Of a stretch of DNA of 64,000 nucleotides, positions 31,646 to 41,265 are shown in pieces. The DNA is from a virus. The notes under the pieces were generated by a model. The model was not told the origin of the DNA, did not search any database, and saw only the letters and a list, made by a program, of their open reading frames with translations. The stretch spans positions 1 through 64,000 of IMG/VR virus record IMGVR_UViG_3300005466_000024, one strand, 5' to 3'. Position numbers and translations under genes: made by a program. Within the stretch, counting starts at the first letter, position 1, and every line of letters begins with the position of its first letter.

Positions 31646-32953
31646 TTACTGCCACTGCAGCAGCGTGTACCCGGCTCCGCCGTTGCTGCCCTGGCCATTG
31701 GAGTCGCCTCCGGCGCCGCCACCGCCCCCGGCCCCGGCGGTGGCCCCGTCACCTCCGGGGGCGCCCGCATTGCCGCCGCCGGGTTGACCGGCCGCCCCGG
31801 AGCCGCCGCCGCCGGCGTTTCCCAGCGCCGCCGCGCCACCGGCGGCACCGTTACCACTGCCGCCGGTTTGCTGTGCTCCACCAGTGGCGGTGGCCGAGTC
31901 GCCGCCCGCGCCACTGGTGTTCAAGTTGTGGGCACCGCTGGAGTCGCGACCGCCCCCACCACCACCGCCGGGGCCCTCCAGGCCGAGGCTGTCGAAGCCC
32001 GCCACCCCGCTGCCGTTGGTGCCGTTGGTGTTGTTGCCACCGGCCCCACCGGCCCTGCCGTTGGTGGCCGTGTCGGCGGTGAATCCGGTTGCCGTGGTGG
32101 TGCCTCCGGCACCACCGGCCGGTCGGGTGGCGGTGTTCGTTCCGGCGGTGCCGTGGCCGCCGCCACCGGCCGTGGCCACGATGGTGCCCGAGGTGAATGA
32201 GCTGTTGCCGCCGTTGGTGGTGGCCGTCCCCGCAGTCCCGACGGTTACCGAGTACGTCGAGCCGAGCAGGCTCACGCTCTCCCATCCGGTGTCGAGATAG
32301 GCGCCACCACCCCCGCCGGCACCGCCCGCTTCGGCGTTGAAGGCTGCCGCGCCACCTGCTCCACCGCCCCCGCCACCGCCGATGGCGACGAACCGCCACA
32401 GCGTCGCCCCGGCGGGCACGGTGACATTGGTGCGGGAGGTGTTGATCTCGCTGCGTATTACGGTCACTCTGCCGGTACCGGTCAGTGACGCGGCCCGGGT
32501 GAACTTGGCGAATGCCGCGACGGTGAGTCGTCCGGCCCCTGCCCTGGACGCGGTCACGGAGAACCGTGCGTAGCTGGCGGGGGTGAGGGTTCCGTGTCCA
32601 CTCGCCGCTCCCGGCAACCGGAACTGTGTCGCCACGGCGGTGGCGGTGAGTCGGCCCGTACCGATGGTGGTGCTGTTCGCACCGGCCCCCAGCACACACC
32701 GGCCACCCAGGGCCGCGGATACGAACCGGACGGCGCGTGTCGTTGCCATGATCGTTCCCCGGCCACGCAGGACAGGGGTGATCCGTATCAGGCTCATGTA
32801 CGCACTCGCCGTCAGGGTTCCCTCGCCCGTACACGTCCCGGCCACTGCCGAACCCGAGGGCCACACCTGGATGTCGCCCAGGTAGATCGCGAACACGACG
32901 GTTTCGCCCAGGTAGGCCGCAGTGATCGGGACGGCCCCGTCGTAGGCGCCCAT
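31646..32953 (-). CDS. Glycine-rich tail fibre-like protein with GxGxLT repeats
   Basis: 435 residues, ATG behind AGAAAGGGC. After a short N-terminal segment (AIYLGDIQVWPSG) come about seven copies of a 20-residue repeat (consensus GTGRLTATA..A.F....A.L.). Then follows TNVTVPAGATLWRF and a 250-residue glycine-rich domain (GGGGGGGAGG) ending GAGYTLLQWQ. The same glycine-rich domain, ending GAAYTLMQWM, starts the 1152-residue protein at 52829-56287, where the repeat order is reversed. Glycine-rich tips of this type occur at the ends of phage fibres and often bind receptors; that role is inferred. Confidence 0.7.
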   Translation of the reverse strand: MGAYDGAVPITAAYLGETVVFAIYLGDIQVWPSGSAVAGTCTGEGTLTASAYMSLIRITPVLRGRGTIMATTRAVRFVSAALGGRCVLGAGANSTTIGTGRLTATAVATQFRLPGAASGHGTLTPASYARFSVTASRAGAGRLTVAAFAKFTRAASLTGTGRVTVIRSEINTSRTNVTVPAGATLWRFVAIGGGGGGGAGGAAAFNAEAGGAGGGGGAYLDTGWESVSLLGSTYSVTVGTAGTATTNGGNSSFTSGTIVATAGGGGHGTAGTNTATRPAGGAGGTTTATGFTADTATNGRAGGAGGNNTNGTNGSGVAGFDSLGLEGPGGGGGGGRDSSGAHNLNTSGAGGDSATATGGAQQTGGSGNGAAGGAAALGNAGGGGSGAAGQPGGGNAGAPGGDGATAGAGGGGGAGGDSNGQGSNGGAGYTLLQWQ

Positions 32954-32961
32954 GCCCTTTC

Positions 32962-33486
32962 TCAGGTCACGATGTAGAGGGTGTCGGGATCCTTGGGGTC
33001 GATGGCCGTGTATTGCGCTGCGCTGCCCCGCCAGATGCGCAGCCGGCCCGTGGTGGTGATGACACCGCGCCAGGCGACCCCGTCGCTGACGACGGGGTCG
33101 CCGTCGTACGCCAGCGCCCCGGCATCGACGGTGGCGGGATTGGGCAGGTCGGCGGGCAGCCGCAGCGGGGCGTTGGCGTTGACCTGTGTGCCGTTGAGTT
33201 CCAGCGGGCCGGAGGAGCCGACGTGCACCTGGCCCTGCACGGCGTCGGTGAGTAGTTCGGGGGCGTTGGTCTGCAGTTTGCGGTCCAGCCGGTAGAAGCC
33301 CATGTCGGCGCGCTCGATCATCCAGCTTTCGCCCACCGCCGGGGTGATGACGCTGGCCCCGATGTGGTAGGACAGGTCGATCGGCACCGTGACATGGGTG
33401 CGGGTCATGCCGTCGGCCTTGCGGTTGGCCAGGTCTACTGCGGTGATCTGCACCACCCGCGCGGTTTGGGGGGTGGGCATGCTCAT
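32962..33486 (-). CDS. Baseplate/spike-region virion protein, 174 residues
   Basis: Starts at ATG 33486, just after the stop of the hub gene (an alternative ATG is six bases in). The middle (PAVGESWMIERADMGFYRLDRKL) resembles the OB-fold of gp5/GpV-type spike proteins, and the C-terminal part is a Thr/Val-rich beta region. Position between a hydrolase-bearing hub protein and the fibre gene supports a puncturing or hub-cap role. No firm family match. Confidence 0.5.
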   Translation of the reverse strand: MSMPTPQTARVVQITAVDLANRKADGMTRTHVTVPIDLSYHIGASVITPAVGESWMIERADMGFYRLDRKLQTNAPELLTDAVQGQVHVGSSGPLELNGTQVNANAPLRLPADLPNPATVDAGALAYDGDPVVSDGVAWRGVITTTGRLRIWRGSAAQYTAIDPKDPDTLYIVT

Positions 33487-33487
33487 G

Positions 33488-36454
33488 TCACTGCCCGCCC
33501 ATCGTGACGGTGCTGGAGGTGCCCGCGTTGTCGAAGCCACCCAGCCCGGCCATGATGTTGGTCTGGTCGGGATTGAGCAGCCCGGTACCGGTGTTGGCCA
33601 TCCTGTTCAGCGCACCGGGCACCGAGGGCGCCATGATCACCGCGTCGGTGGTGAAGCCGTGCTCGTAATCGAAGGTATGCGTCACCTCGCTGACGTATAC
33701 CTGCAGGTTGTGATTTTTCAACACCACCCGCATACCGGGGAACAATTCCGGCAAGAATGTGAATTGGACGGCAGTCTGGAATTGTTGTGCCCATTTCTCC
33801 ATGAAGATCTGGCAGGCCAACAGGAACTCGAGTTCGTGACTGCCGGCGAGCATGGAGGTGTCGGTGAAGGGCCGCACCCCGAATCGAGCCTCGATCTGCG
33901 CCGCGGTCATCTGCCCGATGTCGAGGGTGGGCAGGATCTTGGTGAGCCGCTCGAACAGCCAGGTCTGTTCGATGGTGGCCACCCCTGCGGTGTCCAGCCA
34001 GCCCAGCAGCGGATCCCAGTTCGACACCACCGGCGCCGGGTAGCCGTTGACGTAGACGTGGGTGGTGAGCTGGTCGTCGGACAGATCGAGGTGGACGTCC
34101 TTGAGTTCGATGTCCTCCAGGGAAACCACGGCGGGTTTGCCGTCGATGCCGAAGTAGTCCGGGTAGTACGCGATGAACGAGCCGTCGGGACCGGACGCGA
34201 AGTTGCGCAGCGAACCGCGGCAGACCCGGTTGACCATGCTCATCAGTGGTTGGCAGTCGATGTATTCCTTGAACGGCTCGGCGGCCAGCAGCGGCGCGAT
34301 CTCGTCGGCGAAGGATCCCGGCACGAACTCGTAGTAGAACAGGTTGGTGGCGATCGGTTCGTTGTTGGTGCCGCCCACCCCGGTGGCGCCCGAGCCGGGC
34401 GGCAGACCCGGCCCGGCCAGCATCGGGTCGGTCCGCGGGGAAGCGGGGTTGGGGCCACCGTTCTGGGCGACCTGGCAGATCGCGCACGCGTTGAGATCCC
34501 AGTACAGCGTGTTCACGTGCACCCCGGCCCCAGCCTGCCCACCCGATTCGATGATCTGTCCCCCGCCGAGCCACATCACCACGTGGTCGCGGGCGGGGCT
34601 GACGATCAAGTCCCCGCGGCGGATGTTCGACGGCGGCACCAGCGGCAGGCTGCTGGCCATCGCCTGAGTGGTGCGTGGCAGGGCGATCCCGATGGACCGG
34701 TAGGCGTACACCATCAGTCCACTACAGTCAAAGCTGTTGGGGCCGGTGGCCCCCCACACATAGGGTTTGCCGATCTGGGCCATCGCGGTCTGTACCGCGC
34801 CCTCGGAGTCCGGGTTGGGTTTGACGCCCAGGTCGGCGCCGCCGGTGGAGATCGTCGCCGCAGCGCTGCCGCCGATGCTGGGCACGCCCAGGCCGCCGGG
34901 GCTCAGTGAGCCGGGGTTCACCGACACCGGTGAGTTGGCGGCGGGTCCGATCACGCTGCTGGGCAGTCCCGCCGCACCGGCCACGCTGGACACCGCGGAG
35001 GACACCGGGTTGGCGGCGACCGTGGAGGCGGCGGCGTTCTGCGGGGCGCGGATCGCCTGAACCTGCTGGGTGGCCCACGGGATGGCGGCATCGACTTTGG
35101 CGGCGTAGCCGGTGGGGTCGCTGGCCCGCTGGACCGTCCAGGCCGCCATCCCCGGATCGGAGTTGCGCCAGTCGACCGTGGCGAGCCGGTCGAAGAACAT
35201 GCCCGCCGCCTGTTTGGGGTTCATCCTCTGGCTTACCGTCCCCCAGTTGGCGCCGTTGATTTGCTGGAAGATGCCGCAGCTGGTGCCGTCGAAGCCGGGG
35301 CCGTCGTTGGGCAGGAAGTTGGCCGAGTCGGGGACGGCGGGGTTGTAGAGGTTGCGGATGGTGACACCGCCGCCGGTTTCCACCGCGGCGGTGGCCACCC
35401 CGATGATGGCGGCATCGTTGTGCTGGACGAACGTGTTGTAGTTGACCTGCGTTTGCTGCGCGTTTTGGGCCATCTGCCGGGTGGCGGCGTCACGGGAGGC
35501 CAGGCCCTCGGTGCCGCCCTGCGCCAGGTTCGAGGACAGGGTGAGGTCGACGGTGGTGGGGCCCAGACCCCGTTCGTCGCAGGCCGCGACGATCTGCTGC
35601 ACGTAGAACGGTGACCCGATGCCGGGCGGCCCGGGATCCCCGGCCGCACTCGAATAGCCCGCGTACTGCTGGGGCGGCCCGGAGGTGTTGCCCACCCCCA
35701 TCAGGTTCTTGAATGCGTTCACCTGGGCCTGATTGGCGCTGCTCTGCGATTCCACCTGTGACTGCAGGAACGTCAGGAAGGTGATCGGGAAGTTCTGGAT
35801 GTGGACATCGCTTCGGTTCCACCCACCCACCTTCATGAGGAGCGCCTGCAGCAGCGATCCCAGCCCACTGTCGAAGGGGGTTTGCCCGTCTCCGGCGACC
35901 AGGGTGCCGGGGGTGAACTGGTTGAAGATGGCCTGGCTTTGTGGCAGTGACGGGTTCCACTGGGTGAACATCAGCCGCTTGAGTGTGCAGGTCGCCTTGA
36001 ACTGCGCCATGCCCTGGTAGAGGTGCTGGTAGGGCACGTTGTCGAGGTAGCCGGAGAACACCTGTTGCCAGGTGATCCGTTTGAGGAACACGGTGACCCG
36101 GTCCATGCGCTCGAACATCCCGTTGTAGCGCAGATCCTTGTTGGCCAGCATGAAGAACAGCGTCGAGGCGCTGTTCTCCTTGCGGATGACCTGGCCACGG
36201 ACCACGTCCTTGGAGACGTCGTACTGGGCGCTGCCGTGCGCGATGAGGATGCGCACGGCCGGCGCGTACACCAGTGTCTGCATGTTCTGCGGCGGGGTGA
36301 GCGCGTTGATGCCGAAGTTGGGGGTGGTCATCCCGGTGCTGCTCGGGTTGGCCGACCTGATGGTGGGGCCTCCCGCACCAGGGCCGATGAGCGGCCCGCC
36401 TTGCGGATTGGGGGTGGTTCCCAGCCCCCCTGCTCCTGGTCCGAAGATCGTCAC
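33488..36454 (-). CDS. Baseplate hub protein with lytic transglycosylase-like and NlpC/P60 domains
   Basis: 988 residues. Residues about 60-250 form a beta-rich hub-like region (VFLKRITWQQVFSGYLDNVPY). Residues about 335-465 resemble a lysozyme/transglycosylase fold with AAVETGGG (E359) and CGIFQQING. Residues about 550-655 are an NlpC/P60 peptidase: GKPYVWGATGPNSFDCSGL (Cys577) and DHVVMWLGGG (His624). The C-terminal part has FPGMRVVLKNHNLQVYVSEV, like gp27-type hub domains. It would open glycan strands and peptide cross-links during DNA entry. Carrying two peptidoglycan-cutting activities suits a thick mycolic cell wall. Confidence 0.8.
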   Translation of the reverse strand: MTIFGPGAGGLGTTPNPQGGPLIGPGAGGPTIRSANPSSTGMTTPNFGINALTPPQNMQTLVYAPAVRILIAHGSAQYDVSKDVVRGQVIRKENSASTLFFMLANKDLRYNGMFERMDRVTVFLKRITWQQVFSGYLDNVPYQHLYQGMAQFKATCTLKRLMFTQWNPSLPQSQAIFNQFTPGTLVAGDGQTPFDSGLGSLLQALLMKVGGWNRSDVHIQNFPITFLTFLQSQVESQSSANQAQVNAFKNLMGVGNTSGPPQQYAGYSSAAGDPGPPGIGSPFYVQQIVAACDERGLGPTTVDLTLSSNLAQGGTEGLASRDAATRQMAQNAQQTQVNYNTFVQHNDAAIIGVATAAVETGGGVTIRNLYNPAVPDSANFLPNDGPGFDGTSCGIFQQINGANWGTVSQRMNPKQAAGMFFDRLATVDWRNSDPGMAAWTVQRASDPTGYAAKVDAAIPWATQQVQAIRAPQNAAASTVAANPVSSAVSSVAGAAGLPSSVIGPAANSPVSVNPGSLSPGGLGVPSIGGSAAATISTGGADLGVKPNPDSEGAVQTAMAQIGKPYVWGATGPNSFDCSGLMVYAYRSIGIALPRTTQAMASSLPLVPPSNIRRGDLIVSPARDHVVMWLGGGQIIESGGQAGAGVHVNTLYWDLNACAICQVAQNGGPNPASPRTDPMLAGPGLPPGSGATGVGGTNNEPIATNLFYYEFVPGSFADEIAPLLAAEPFKEYIDCQPLMSMVNRVCRGSLRNFASGPDGSFIAYYPDYFGIDGKPAVVSLEDIELKDVHLDLSDDQLTTHVYVNGYPAPVVSNWDPLLGWLDTAGVATIEQTWLFERLTKILPTLDIGQMTAAQIEARFGVRPFTDTSMLAGSHELEFLLACQIFMEKWAQQFQTAVQFTFLPELFPGMRVVLKNHNLQVYVSEVTHTFDYEHGFTTDAVIMAPSVPGALNRMANTGTGLLNPDQTNIMAGLGGFDNAGTSSTVTMGGQ

Positions 36455-36456
36455 CG

Positions 36457-37095
36457 CTATCCTCCGGGCCCGAAGATGGATCCCTGCGGCTGGGGCACCC
36501 CGATCGGCACGAGGCCTGCCCCTGCCGGTCCGATCAGTGGTGCACCCGGGGGAAGTGGTGTCGCCGGCAGCGAGGCGCCGTTGCCGAACAGGTTGAGCAG
36601 GCCGTCGAGTATCCCCAGGGGTGCGCTGAGCACCCCGTCGGGCATGCCCAGCCCGAAGATCGTCATCCAGTTGCTGGCGATGGAGGCGATGTTGGTGGTG
36701 GTGGCGACCATCGAGGACAGCAGGCTGATCTCGAGTTTGGCGCGGGGCGCGACGTTGGCCCGCTGCCCGCCGGCCCGGAACGTTTTGATGGTGCCGGTCC
36801 AGTTCATGATGTTGCGTTCCGGCCAGTACAACACCACACCCACCGAGGTGCTGTCGGCGGATTGGGCGGCGATCTGGTTGGCCCGGGCGAATTGCTGGAA
36901 GTGCTCGAAGTCGTTTTCGTTGGCGAAGACGATGTCGAATTCGGCTTCGGGCTGGTTGACCTTGACTGGGAAGTGCTGTGTCAGTGTGCGGGTCTGCACG
37001 CTGGTGATGCTCGCCGCGATGGGGGCGGTGAACGCGGTGCAGTTCAGCGCGTAGGTGGTGCCCAGCTCCCGGCTGGTCACCCGTAATTTACTCAT
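36457..37095 (-). CDS. Tail/baseplate protein, 212 residues
   Basis: Starts MSKLRVTSRELG in an ATGA overlap with the short upstream gene. It is beta-rich (ITSVQTRTLTQHFPVKVNQPEAEFDIVF; VGVVLYWPERNIMNWTGTIKTF) with a Pro/Gly tail (PPGAPLIGPAGAG) similar in composition to the N-terminus of the hub gene (GPGAGG repeats). Position between tape measure and hub points to a tail-tip or LysM-like adaptor protein; the family is not certain. Confidence 0.5.
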   Translation of the reverse strand: MSKLRVTSRELGTTYALNCTAFTAPIAASITSVQTRTLTQHFPVKVNQPEAEFDIVFANENDFEHFQQFARANQIAAQSADSTSVGVVLYWPERNIMNWTGTIKTFRAGGQRANVAPRAKLEISLLSSMVATTTNIASIASNWMTIFGLGMPDGVLSAPLGILDGLLNLFGNGASLPATPLPPGAPLIGPAGAGLVPIGVPQPQGSIFGPGG

Positions 37096-37274
37096 GGTGC
37101 CTGCGGTGACGGTCCGGGTGAGGACGGCAGCTGCAGTGGCACCACCGTTTCGGGTGGGTTGTACACCAGTCCCCACTGGTAGGAGAAGCACAACCCGTTC
37201 ATGTCGACCTCGGGGGTGACGCCGCGCAGTTTGATCGGCATGGAGATGGGTCCGTTGCTTACGAAATCGGTCAT
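37092..37274 (-). CDS. Small tail-module protein, 60 residues
   Basis: ATG at 37274 follows AAAAGGGTGAGGAGG; another in-frame start lies 15 bases upstream without a site. The product (MTDFVSNGPISMPIKLRG) has a short beta segment and a Pro-rich tail (PSSPGPSPQAP). It shares a four-base overlap with the next gene. Function unknown. Confidence 0.55.
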   Translation of the reverse strand: MTDFVSNGPISMPIKLRGVTPEVDMNGLCFSYQWGLVYNPPETVVPLQLPSSPGPSPQAP

Positions 37275-37302
37275 CGCTGGCCTCCTCACCCTTTTCCTGG
37301 GT

Positions 37303-38094
37303 TCAGATGAAGCCGCCGATCACTGGGATGGTGTTGAGGGCGGTGCCGAGTCCTCCGAGTCCGGAGGAGTTCAGCAGGCTGCCCAGCCCGGTGGGGCTGA
37401 TGACCCCGGCGCCGCCGCTGATGATGTTGTCCAGTCCGGGGATGGAGGACACCATGTTGGTGATGTTGGCGGGGACGTCGGTCGGTGACATCCAGGTGGG
37501 CGACTGGTGGGCGGCGCCGTCGCCGGGCAGGCTCTTGCGGTAGGTGGTGGCGGCGGTGCCCACGTCGCGGGCCAGGGTGGCGAGTTCGTTGGCGATGGAC
37601 AGCGCGCTCATCGTCCCAGACACGTCTTCCTGCACTTTGAATGTCAGGGCGATTTCCCGGACGGTGCTGTTGAATCCGTCGGCGAACGGCACGGACTGGG
37701 CGAACACGGCCATTCGCCAGTTGCGGGTGGTGTAGGTGAAGTTGCCGGGTTTGCCGTTGCGCTGCGCGATCATGAAGTCCTTCATGAACTCCACCACCTG
37801 CTGGTAGTACGGCCAGCGTCCGCGCCCGCAGTCGACCTTGATGACCAGGTCGTCGATGCGGGTGCCCAGGATCTGCACCACCCGGCCTCCGTAGGTTTGT
37901 TCGACGTTGGTCAGCAGCGTGTAGGACCACCACACCGAGTTGGGATTCGTGCGGAACACCAGGGTGTTGCCCCCGTAGGACAGGCTGGCCAGGCCGCGGT
38001 GGCTGTTGGGGGAGAGCTGGTTGGCCTGGCTGGCGCCCGCCGACCGTGGGGTCGCGGGGACGGCCGTGGAGTAGCCCTGGATGCCGGCGGTCAT
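37303..38094 (-). CDS. Tail virion protein, 263 residues
   Basis: Starts ATG 38094 in an ATGA overlap with the tape measure gene. The central part (LVFRTNPNSVWWSYTLLTNVEQTYGG; ILGTRIDDLVIKVDCGRG) is beta-rich, and the C-terminus is Gly/Ser/Leu rich. Genes directly downstream of tape measure usually encode distal tail or tail-tip proteins, the likely role here. Confidence 0.55.
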   Translation of the reverse strand: MTAGIQGYSTAVPATPRSAGASQANQLSPNSHRGLASLSYGGNTLVFRTNPNSVWWSYTLLTNVEQTYGGRVVQILGTRIDDLVIKVDCGRGRWPYYQQVVEFMKDFMIAQRNGKPGNFTYTTRNWRMAVFAQSVPFADGFNSTVREIALTFKVQEDVSGTMSALSIANELATLARDVGTAATTYRKSLPGDGAAHQSPTWMSPTDVPANITNMVSSIPGLDNIISGGAGVISPTGLGSLLNSSGLGGLGTALNTIPVIGGFI

Positions 38095-40298
38095 CGTCGC
38101 GGTCCCCCGTAGCCGGGCGGCGGGTTGTTGGGGGCCATCACGTTGCCGTTGCCGTCGGTGGCGCCCGCGTTGGCGGCCTGTTCGTGCGGAGTGAGCTGGA
38201 TCGTCTGCGGGGTGCTCAGCAGTTTGCGTGCTTCCGGTGTGAGCCCGATGGTGACCTGCCCGGACACGTTGGTGGTGCCGCCCGCTGCGCTGCTCGGGGC
38301 CGTTGGTCCTTCGGCCAGTGTGTAGCCGCGGCCGTCCTTCTGGGTGGCAGGGCGCCACGTGTACTGGTTGTTGATGAGTTTTTCGACCTGGTCACGATTC
38401 TTGCGGTCGAACTTGATCGGTTTGCCGGATTCATCGAGGACGGTGATGCCGCCCTTGTCGTCGTAAGCCGCCAGTACCTGGTCGAGCGCCGCGTTGTGGT
38501 AGCCGACCTGTTCGTCCTGCGAGGATCCCAGTCCCAGCAGCCCGGGGATCTTTTTCAGTTCGTCCCACACCGTCGGCCCCGAATCGCGTTGTGCGGCACT
38601 GACCCGCGAGGTGGGGGCCCGGTATTCCAGTTTTTGCTGCTGCTTTTGGGTGTCCTGGATGCCCTGGGTAAAGGGGTCGGTGCCCTCGATGGTGTACTGG
38701 TGGAAATAGGCCTTCACCTGGGCGGCGTCGTTCGCCCAGGGCACTCCTTGGGCGCGCAGTCGCATCTGCCACAGCACCAGCGCGTTGTAGTAGGCCGCCG
38801 TCCCTTCGGCGGGGCGCCCGGCCTGGGTCCAGTATTGTGTCGCCCAGCCTTTGATGACGTTGGACGAGGCTTGCACCATGTCCGTGCCGCCGACCATGAA
38901 CGGCAGTGCCCCCGGCAGCACGCCCGGCGGCACCTGCAGCCCTCCCTGGTATTGCAGGAAGGGTAGGTTCTGTGGTTGCAGCATGGATTGGACGAGCTGC
39001 TGGCCGGTGCCCTGCAGTCCTTGCACGTTGTTGACGTTGGCCGCCGCCATCGCCATCTGGGCGGCCTGCGCCCCGGGCATTCCGGCGTTGATCCCCGCCG
39101 CCGAGGTGGCCGCGAACCCCTTGATGAGGTCGGGCAGGCTGGTGGCCCCGGCTTTCGACAGTTCCTGCAGGTCGCGCAGGTTGGTGTTGAGTCCGTTCAG
39201 CGACTGGCCGCCCTCGTTGACGTTCTTGCGCAGCAGCTCGAACGACGACGAGATGTCCATGTTCATGTCCTTGAGGTTCTGCGCGACGAACCCGGTGATC
39301 GTGTCGAATTCCCGGCCCGTGTAGCCTTCCCGCAGCCCCTGCTGGACGATTTGCCGGGCCTGTTCGTTGGTGATGAACGGGTTGGCGGCCATGGCGCGGA
39401 TCGACGTCTCGTAGCCGAGACCTTCCCCGACGCCGCCGCCGCGGATCGACCCCATCGCGCGGGCACCTTGGATGGCTTCGCCGGTGCGCTGGAACAGGCC
39501 GTAGCCCAGCGCCGCCGCGCCGAGTCCCGTCCCGATGGGCCCCAGCGCCTTCATCACCCCGCCGAGACCCCCGCCGAAGCCCAGGGCGTCGATGAGTCCA
39601 CCGCCGCCGCCTTCCGCCCCGCCGGGAACTCGTCCCGCAGCCCGGCGGGTGGCCTGTTCGGCGGGCCCCACCGCCTGCTGGGTCGCCGGCGACATTCCCG
39701 AGACGGCGCGTCGCGCCGTCTCCCCTTCGGCACCCCCGTATTCGCTGAGTACCTGTTCTGCGATGCCGCGGCCCCCGAGCTGCCCGCGCAGCGCCTGTTC
39801 GCGGTTGCTGATCCGCTGGGTCGCCGCGGTCAGACCTTCCTCGGTGGGGGTGGTAACGTCGCCGCTGCGCACCCATCCGGATGCCGCCATCTTGTTGATG
39901 TAGGCCCGCGGGTTGGTCTCGCGCAGTTCGTTGAGCATTTCCTGGGCTTCGGGGGCGGAGGCGGGTGTGCGGCCCATTCCCATCCCGGCGGTGGTTCCGG
40001 CGAATGGGCTGACGTACTGGGGTGGGGCGTTGAGCTGCGGCTGGCCCGTCGTCTGGGCGGCACTGAGGTTGCGTATGGCGGCGGCGGCTCGGTCGGCGGC
40101 GCCGGCCTGGGCCTCCAGCATTTTCACGAAGCTGTCCTGGGACCGGCTGGCGGCCTCGGTGGAGGTCCGCAGCAGGTTGACCTCCTGGACGAGGGTCCGG
40201 ATCCCGGTGACGGCGTCGCCGGGGATGTCCATCGACAGCCGCAACGTGACGAAGTCGTCCCCCTGTTGGAAGGGGCTGCTGCCTCCGGGGGTGGTCAA
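38091..40298 (-). CDS. Tape measure protein
   Basis: 735 residues, largely alpha-helical with long Ala/Gln/Met stretches, a membrane-like glycine-rich central segment (GGGLGGVMKALGPIGTGLGAAALGYGLF, given in two parts: GGGLGGVMKALGPIG and TGLGAAALGYGLF) and an N-terminal coiled coil. It directly follows the two frameshifted chaperone frames, the standard place for tape measure. At about 0.15 nm per residue it predicts a tail of roughly 110 nm. It is short compared with many actinophage tape measures but fits a contractile tail. Confidence 0.75.
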   Translation of the reverse strand: MTTPGGSSPFQQGDDFVTLRLSMDIPGDAVTGIRTLVQEVNLLRTSTEAASRSQDSFVKMLEAQAGAADRAAAAIRNLSAAQTTGQPQLNAPPQYVSPFAGTTAGMGMGRTPASAPEAQEMLNELRETNPRAYINKMAASGWVRSGDVTTPTEEGLTAATQRISNREQALRGQLGGRGIAEQVLSEYGGAEGETARRAVSGMSPATQQAVGPAEQATRRAAGRVPGGAEGGGGGLIDALGFGGGLGGVMKALGPIGTGLGAAALGYGLFQRTGEAIQGARAMGSIRGGGVGEGLGYETSIRAMAANPFITNEQARQIVQQGLREGYTGREFDTITGFVAQNLKDMNMDISSSFELLRKNVNEGGQSLNGLNTNLRDLQELSKAGATSLPDLIKGFAATSAAGINAGMPGAQAAQMAMAAANVNNVQGLQGTGQQLVQSMLQPQNLPFLQYQGGLQVPPGVLPGALPFMVGGTDMVQASSNVIKGWATQYWTQAGRPAEGTAAYYNALVLWQMRLRAQGVPWANDAAQVKAYFHQYTIEGTDPFTQGIQDTQKQQQKLEYRAPTSRVSAAQRDSGPTVWDELKKIPGLLGLGSSQDEQVGYHNAALDQVLAAYDDKGGITVLDESGKPIKFDRKNRDQVEKLINNQYTWRPATQKDGRGYTLAEGPTAPSSAAGGTTNVSGQVTIGLTPEARKLLSTPQTIQLTPHEQAANAGATDGNGNVMAPNNPPPGYGGPRR

Positions 40299-40336
40299 CG
40301 CGGTCTCCTCGCTGGGTCACCTATTCCAGCGGGGAT

Positions 40337-41265
40337 TTACTGCCAGGGGCTCCAGTCCTGCCAGTACTCCCCCGCGCCGCCCGGCATGGCGCCCCCGTTG
40401 GCGGTGTGTTTCTCACCGTGGACCACCGCTGACGCGTACCACTGGTCGAGCGATTCGACGTTGGTGACCGGCCGGTCGCGTCCTTCTGCCCCTTCCAGGC
40501 CGAGCGCGGCGCGCATTTCGCCCTCGTAGAGTTGCGCCCAGCGTTCCGGGGACAGGTGGAAGGCCTGGTCCTTGACTTCCTCGCGGCGATCGGTCTGTTG
40601 GATGCGCCGGTCCATGTAGATCCAGTACAGCAGCGCCCAGCGTTGGAATCGGTTGAGGCTGCGTTGGTGCAGGAGGCCCTGTTCGTGGGCCAGACGGACC
40701 AGGACTTCGCTGACCTCGTCTAGCCGTCGGCTTTTCCCAGTTTCTGGGCCAGTTCGTAGAATTCGGCGTCGAGCTTGAGGATTTCGCCGTAGATCTGGGT
40801 GATGACCACCGGGTAGTAGCGCCGCAGCGCGGCGACCTTCTCGGCGTAGAGCTCGTCGTCGGTGAGTTGGCGCAGCGGGGTGACCAGGTCGGTGCCGTCG
40901 ATGCTGCGCACCCCGGCCGCGCACACCGCCAGTTGGTAGGCACGCTGCTCGGCGGGCGGGGCACCGAGAAATTCCTTGCAGAACAACCCGACCCGCAGGT
41001 CGTCGTCGGTGGTGAGGTTGGTGATGGCCACGGTGTGGCCCATCACCGAGATCGTTTTGTTGCGCCGCCCCACGGTGAGCAGGGTGTTGAACAGCGTCCG
41101 TTCCTCGTCGGTGAGTTCGGTGATGCCGTCGTCCCGGGTTTCCTCGTCCTGCGTTTCGCTGTCCGCAATGCGCCGGCGGGTTTCGGTGACCGGCGCCGGG
41201 GCGATCAGCGGGGGGTCTTCCCCTAGGTCGGGGTCGGCTACGATGATGCGCTGTTGCGGCATCAT
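40337..41265 (-). CDS. Tail assembly chaperone, long form made by -1 frameshift (about 309 residues)
   Basis: The upstream frame (40720-41265) and a downstream frame to 40337 join at the slippery heptamer G_GGA_AAA at 40732-40738. A -1 slip after Lys178 continues as SRRLDEVSEVLVRLAHEQGL to a stop at 40337, adding 131 residues. This is the conserved G/GT arrangement of tailed phages, just upstream of tape measure. The short and long forms coat the tape measure during tail assembly. The downstream frame has no credible independent start. Confidence 0.85.
40720..41265 (-). CDS. Tail assembly chaperone, short form
   Basis: 181 residues from ATG at 41265, overlapping the previous stop by four bases. 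The domain TDEERTLFNTLLTVGRRNKTISVMG and the helical end (AEFYELAQKLGKADG) resemble tail chaperone G proteins. Translation ends at TAG 40720-40722, ten bases after the slippery site. Most ribosomes should make this form. Confidence 0.8.
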   Translation of the reverse strand: MMPQQRIIVADPDLGEDPPLIAPAPVTETRRRIADSETQDEETRDDGITELTDEERTLFNTLLTVGRRNKTISVMGHTVAITNLTTDDDLRVGLFCKEFLGAPPAEQRAYQLAVCAAGVRSIDGTDLVTPLRQLTDDELYAEKVAALRRYYPVVITQIYGEILKLDAEFYELAQKLGKADG

